Shown piece after piece: positions 5,889 to 8,024 of a stretch of DNA of 8,024 nucleotides; position 1 is the first letter of the stretch; each line of letters starts with the position of its first letter. Source of the DNA: Verrucomicrobiales bacterium. Lineage in GTDB: Bacteria > Verrucomicrobiota > Verrucomicrobiia > Verrucomicrobiales > SLCJ01. A model generated the notes under the pieces. It saw only the letters and a program-made list of their open reading frames with translations, made no database searches and had not been told where the DNA came from. The position numbers were made by a program, and so were the translations under genes. Location: positions 1-8,024 of the forward strand of contig SLCJ01000185.1 of assembly GCA_007125835.1 (NCBI GenBank), read 5' to 3'.

Positions 5889-7100
5889 ATGCCGCTAGTC
5901 ACCCGCCCGGCACCACCTCCCGCCGCAGCCATGTTCCTCTCCTACTGCACCAACATCCACCCTGCGGAAACCTGGTCGGAAACCTTCGCCGCCCTACTCG
6001 GCCCAACCACCTCCGTGGCTCGCAAACTCCGCCGCTCACAAGGCGATCCCTTTCCTGTGGGCCTGAGGCTGAGCGCCCTGGCAGCCAGTGAGCTTCTCGA
6101 AGACCGCTGTCGAATCCGCGACCTGCGCGCCTGGATGGAGGAGGAGAACATGCTCGCCTACACCATCAACGGCTTTCCCTACGGAAAATTCCACGGCGGC
6201 AGGGTAAAGGAAAATGTTTTCGCCCCGGATTGGAGCACGCCAGAGCGCGTCGGCTACACCCGTCATTTGTTTCAAATTCTCGCGGAGCTGCTGCCCGAAG
6301 GCGGCGAGGGATCGGTATCGACAGTGCCCGGCTCCTTCTCCGGATTTGTAAAAGCCGAACCCGGAAGAAAGGCCGCGATTCTCGCCGCGTTCCGCCAATT
6401 TGCCCTGGAACTCGACCAACTCGCCGACGCCACCCGCGTCGACTTCCACCTGGGCCTCGAACCCGAACCCCTAGGTCTAATCGACAACACCGACAACACT
6501 CTCGATTTTTTCAGCGACTTATCAGAAGGCGCAAGTTCGGACGAACGCGGTGCCATACTCCGGCGCCTCGGACTCTGTTACGACACTTGCCACTTCGCTA
6601 TCGTCGGCGACGATGCCGCCACAGCCCTCGGAAAGTTCGCCGCCGCCGACATCCGCCTTTCCAAGGTCCACCTTTCAAATGCGCTTACTGCAGATCCAAA
6701 GGCACCCGGCGCGCTTGACCACGTCGCCGCATTTGCCGAGCCCGTCTACCTTCATCAGGTCGTAGCCGACATGGCGGAGCAGCCTCCACTGCGGTTCCCG
6801 GACCTGCCAGACGCCCTCGACCACCCCGAGGCTGCCGCAGCCACCCAGTGGCGCATCCATTTTCACATCCCTCTTTACGCGAGCCCGAAGGCACCACTAG
6901 GATCAACGTCCACCCACCTTCTCGACACCGCGCGCTGGCTCGGCAACCACCCCGGCCGTTGCCGCCACTTCGAAATCGAAACCTACACCTTCAACGTGCT
7001 ACCCGAACATCTCCGCCCCGGGACTGTCGAAGAGCTGATCATCTCCGAATTCAACTGGTGCAACAAGCATCTGCTACCAATCATCGCTCCGGGAACTTGA
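5889..7100 (+). CDS. eboE: EboE-like metabolite traffic protein (sugar phosphate isomerase/epimerase-type TIM barrel)
   Basis: This 403-residue protein matches the EboE pattern I recall: SYCTNIHPAETW near the start (18-29), VGLRLS (57-62), YTINGFPYGKFHG (91-103), VKENVFAPDW (106-115), GSVSTVPGSF (141-150), GLEPEP (189-194), CYDTCHFA (230-237), LSKVHLSNA (257-265), and EIETYTFNVLPEHLR (362-376). The fold is a xylose-isomerase-like TIM barrel; likely metal ligands are Glu191, Asp232, His235, His261 and Glu364, by family analogy. EboE belongs to the ebo cluster, linked in cyanobacteria to export of secondary metabolites such as the scytonemin precursor; its own reaction is unknown. I chose the ATG at 5889 because AGGGA lies 8 bases before it; the Met at 5931 has no ribosome-binding site. 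It follows the dehydrogenase by 40 bp. No eboA, B, C, D or F genes appear within the window. Confidence 0.85.
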   Translation: MPLVTRPAPPPAAAMFLSYCTNIHPAETWSETFAALLGPTTSVARKLRRSQGDPFPVGLRLSALAASELLEDRCRIRDLRAWMEEENMLAYTINGFPYGKFHGGRVKENVFAPDWSTPERVGYTRHLFQILAELLPEGGEGSVSTVPGSFSGFVKAEPGRKAAILAAFRQFALELDQLADATRVDFHLGLEPEPLGLIDNTDNTLDFFSDLSEGASSDERGAILRRLGLCYDTCHFAIVGDDAATALGKFAAADIRLSKVHLSNALTADPKAPGALDHVAAFAEPVYLHQVVADMAEQPPLRFPDLPDALDHPEAAAATQWRIHFHIPLYASPKAPLGSTSTHLLDTARWLGNHPGRCRHFEIETYTFNVLPEHLRPGTVEELIISEFNWCNKHLLPIIAPGT

Positions 7101-7114
7101 AAACCCCGCATCAA

Positions 7115-7131
7115 TTCTCGTTGGGCGAGAA
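7115..7131. terminator. Short hairpin between convergent genes, possible weak terminator
   Basis: TTCTCG (7115-7120) pairs perfectly with CGAGAA (7126-7131) around the loop TTGGG, 14 bp after the stop of the eboE-like gene and before the end of the convergent transposase gene. No T-run follows on either strand, so termination here would be weak. It could instead be a REP-type palindrome of the neighbouring transposase. Confidence 0.25.
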
Positions 7132-7181
7132 GGCTTAGGAGAAAGCGAACTCGCACGGCCGCGCAAGCCGCCCCACCGCCC

Positions 7182-8024
7182 TCAATCCACCTGCGAAAGC
7201 AGCCACCGCCCGCCAAGCGCCCGCCCCTTGATCAAAGCTTCGCAGCGCTCGCCCATCTTCGACAACACCCGCACCTCCAAATCGCTGTCCGGTCCCGCCC
7301 GTTTCCTCTCGCTGCCCCCCGACGTCCCCAAACTCTTTCCCCTCCGTTCACACCGGATGCCCCCATCACCACTTTTTTCCGCCCGAGCTGGCCCCGCCGA
7401 CGGATCCCGATACTCCCCAACACGCTGACGCCCCACGAATCGCGCCCGCTCAAGCATTGCACAGTGCACTTCCAGCACCTCCGCATCCTCCAGCTCACCA
7501 CAGCGCCCGACGCCCCACAGAAGCCGCAGACCCGCCATCCCCTCCGCATCTCCGCGCCGCGCCGCTCCATACCCGCTCCAATCGCTCTGCCCGGCTTCCC
7601 CAACCAGCTTGGCACGCACCGGATTCAAATCAATATAGCCCGCCACAAAGCGCGCCAGCAAACCCAGACCCTCGCCTCCCTCATCCCGTTCGTTGTGCGC
7701 CAGCATCACACTGTGGAAACGCCCCTCCCACAGCGTCCCCTCCCGGTTCTTGCGCCTGTTGAACCACTGCGTAAACCGCTGCTTGAGCGTCTTCACGAAA
7801 TCGCTCAAAGAACCAATCCTCGCGCGAAATGGAGCCAGATACGCCCGCCGCGCCTCCTCGCTGGGCAAACTCTCCCACACCGTGCGGAAATAGCGCATCC
7901 GCAGCGCGCTGTAGATATGCTCCATGCGCGCCAGCACCTCCTCGTCGCCAAGCGATTCGGGATCCTGCGGTGGAATGCGCACCAGCAGGTGAAAATGATT
8001 GCCCATCAGGCACCAGCTCACCAC
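7182..8024 (-). CDS. Y1 (HUH) RAYT-like transposase, N-terminus outside window
   Basis: The frame is open to the right edge, so the first visible codon (GTG at 8024) is internal and about 280 C-terminal residues are seen. The HUH motif is present as GNHFHLLV, and the segment FNRRKNREGTLWEGRF is typical of the REP-associated and IS200-like tyrosine transposases. The catalytic tyrosine is probably the one in GYIDLNPVRA, about 130 residues from the window edge, aligning with Tyr115 of the E. coli RAYT. The position corresponding to a usual 'RYxxxFN' tyrosine is Phe in QRFTQWFN, which is not the catalytic site. After about residue 170 the sequence is basic and glycine-rich with little family character, ending in a helix with ALIKGRALGG. 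The catalytic residues seen are intact, so the gene may be active. Its ending differs clearly from the transposase at the left edge, so they are different subfamilies. Confidence 0.85.
   Translation of the reverse strand: MVSWCLMGNHFHLLVRIPPQDPESLGDEEVLARMEHIYSALRMRYFRTVWESLPSEEARRAYLAPFRARIGSLSDFVKTLKQRFTQWFNRRKNREGTLWEGRFHSVMLAHNERDEGGEGLGLLARFVAGYIDLNPVRAKLVGEAGQSDWSGYGAARRGDAEGMAGLRLLWGVGRCGELEDAEVLEVHCAMLERARFVGRQRVGEYRDPSAGPARAEKSGDGGIRCERRGKSLGTSGGSERKRAGPDSDLEVRVLSKMGERCEALIKGRALGGRWLLSQVD

Noticed and set aside
1..8024. CRISPR array, tRNA or rRNA genes, and target-site duplications
   Set aside because: No regularly spaced direct repeats, no cloverleaf and no rRNA-like sequence were seen. 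The ends of both transposase regions are outside the window, so duplications cannot be assessed.

Overview
The window is GC-rich, densely coding bacterial DNA. Protein character suggests a member of Verrucomicrobiota or a relative in the PVC group: an EboE-like protein, a small 'ELFDY'-ending HTH-like protein of a kind I associate with Planctomycetes and Verrucomicrobia, and RAYT-type transposases. This taxonomic call is inference; no rRNA or tRNA is present.

Layout. Positions 3-362 (+) hold the C-terminal end of a Y1/RAYT-like transposase whose N-terminus lies off the window. Positions 363-1009 are non-coding and contain a perfect REP-like hairpin (415-437) and two diverged copies of a 25-bp palindromic repeat 85 bp apart (582-606, 667-691). 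Positions 1010-4043 (-) carry an acyl-CoA desaturase followed 64 bp later by an HscA/DnaK-like Hsp70, probably co-transcribed. Positions 4225-4759 (-) carry a small HTH-like gene followed 10 bp later by a tiny membrane-anchored protein whose reading frame crosses an in-frame TGA. From a promoter-like site at about 4833-4861, transcription diverges from a plus-strand pair: a D-2-hydroxyacid dehydrogenase-like gene (4886-5848) and an eboE-like TIM-barrel gene (5889-7100). Positions 7182-8024 (-) hold a second RAYT-like transposase, cut by the window end.

The most interesting element is the gene at 4225-4482 (-). Its 29-codon start encodes one membrane helix ending GVHT. The next codon is TGA, and the frame then continues for 55 codons beginning MSGSC. 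Nine bases after the TGA lies a perfect 8-bp stem with a GGUC loop, in nearly the same place as the SelB-binding loop of E. coli fdhF. This is the expected form of a bacterial selenocysteine insertion element, so I read the gene as an 85-residue selenoprotein with a U-x4-C redox-type motif. Standard gene callers would stop at the TGA or miss it.

How the genes work together is only partly visible. The HTH gene and the selenoprotein look like one transcription unit and may share a redox or regulatory role. The dehydrogenase and EboE look like a two-gene metabolic unit outside a full ebo cluster. The desaturase adjusts membrane lipid unsaturation; the reason for its pairing with an Hsp70 is unknown. 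The two transposase-like genes face inward from the window ends and may be domesticated RAYTs connected to the REP-like hairpins.
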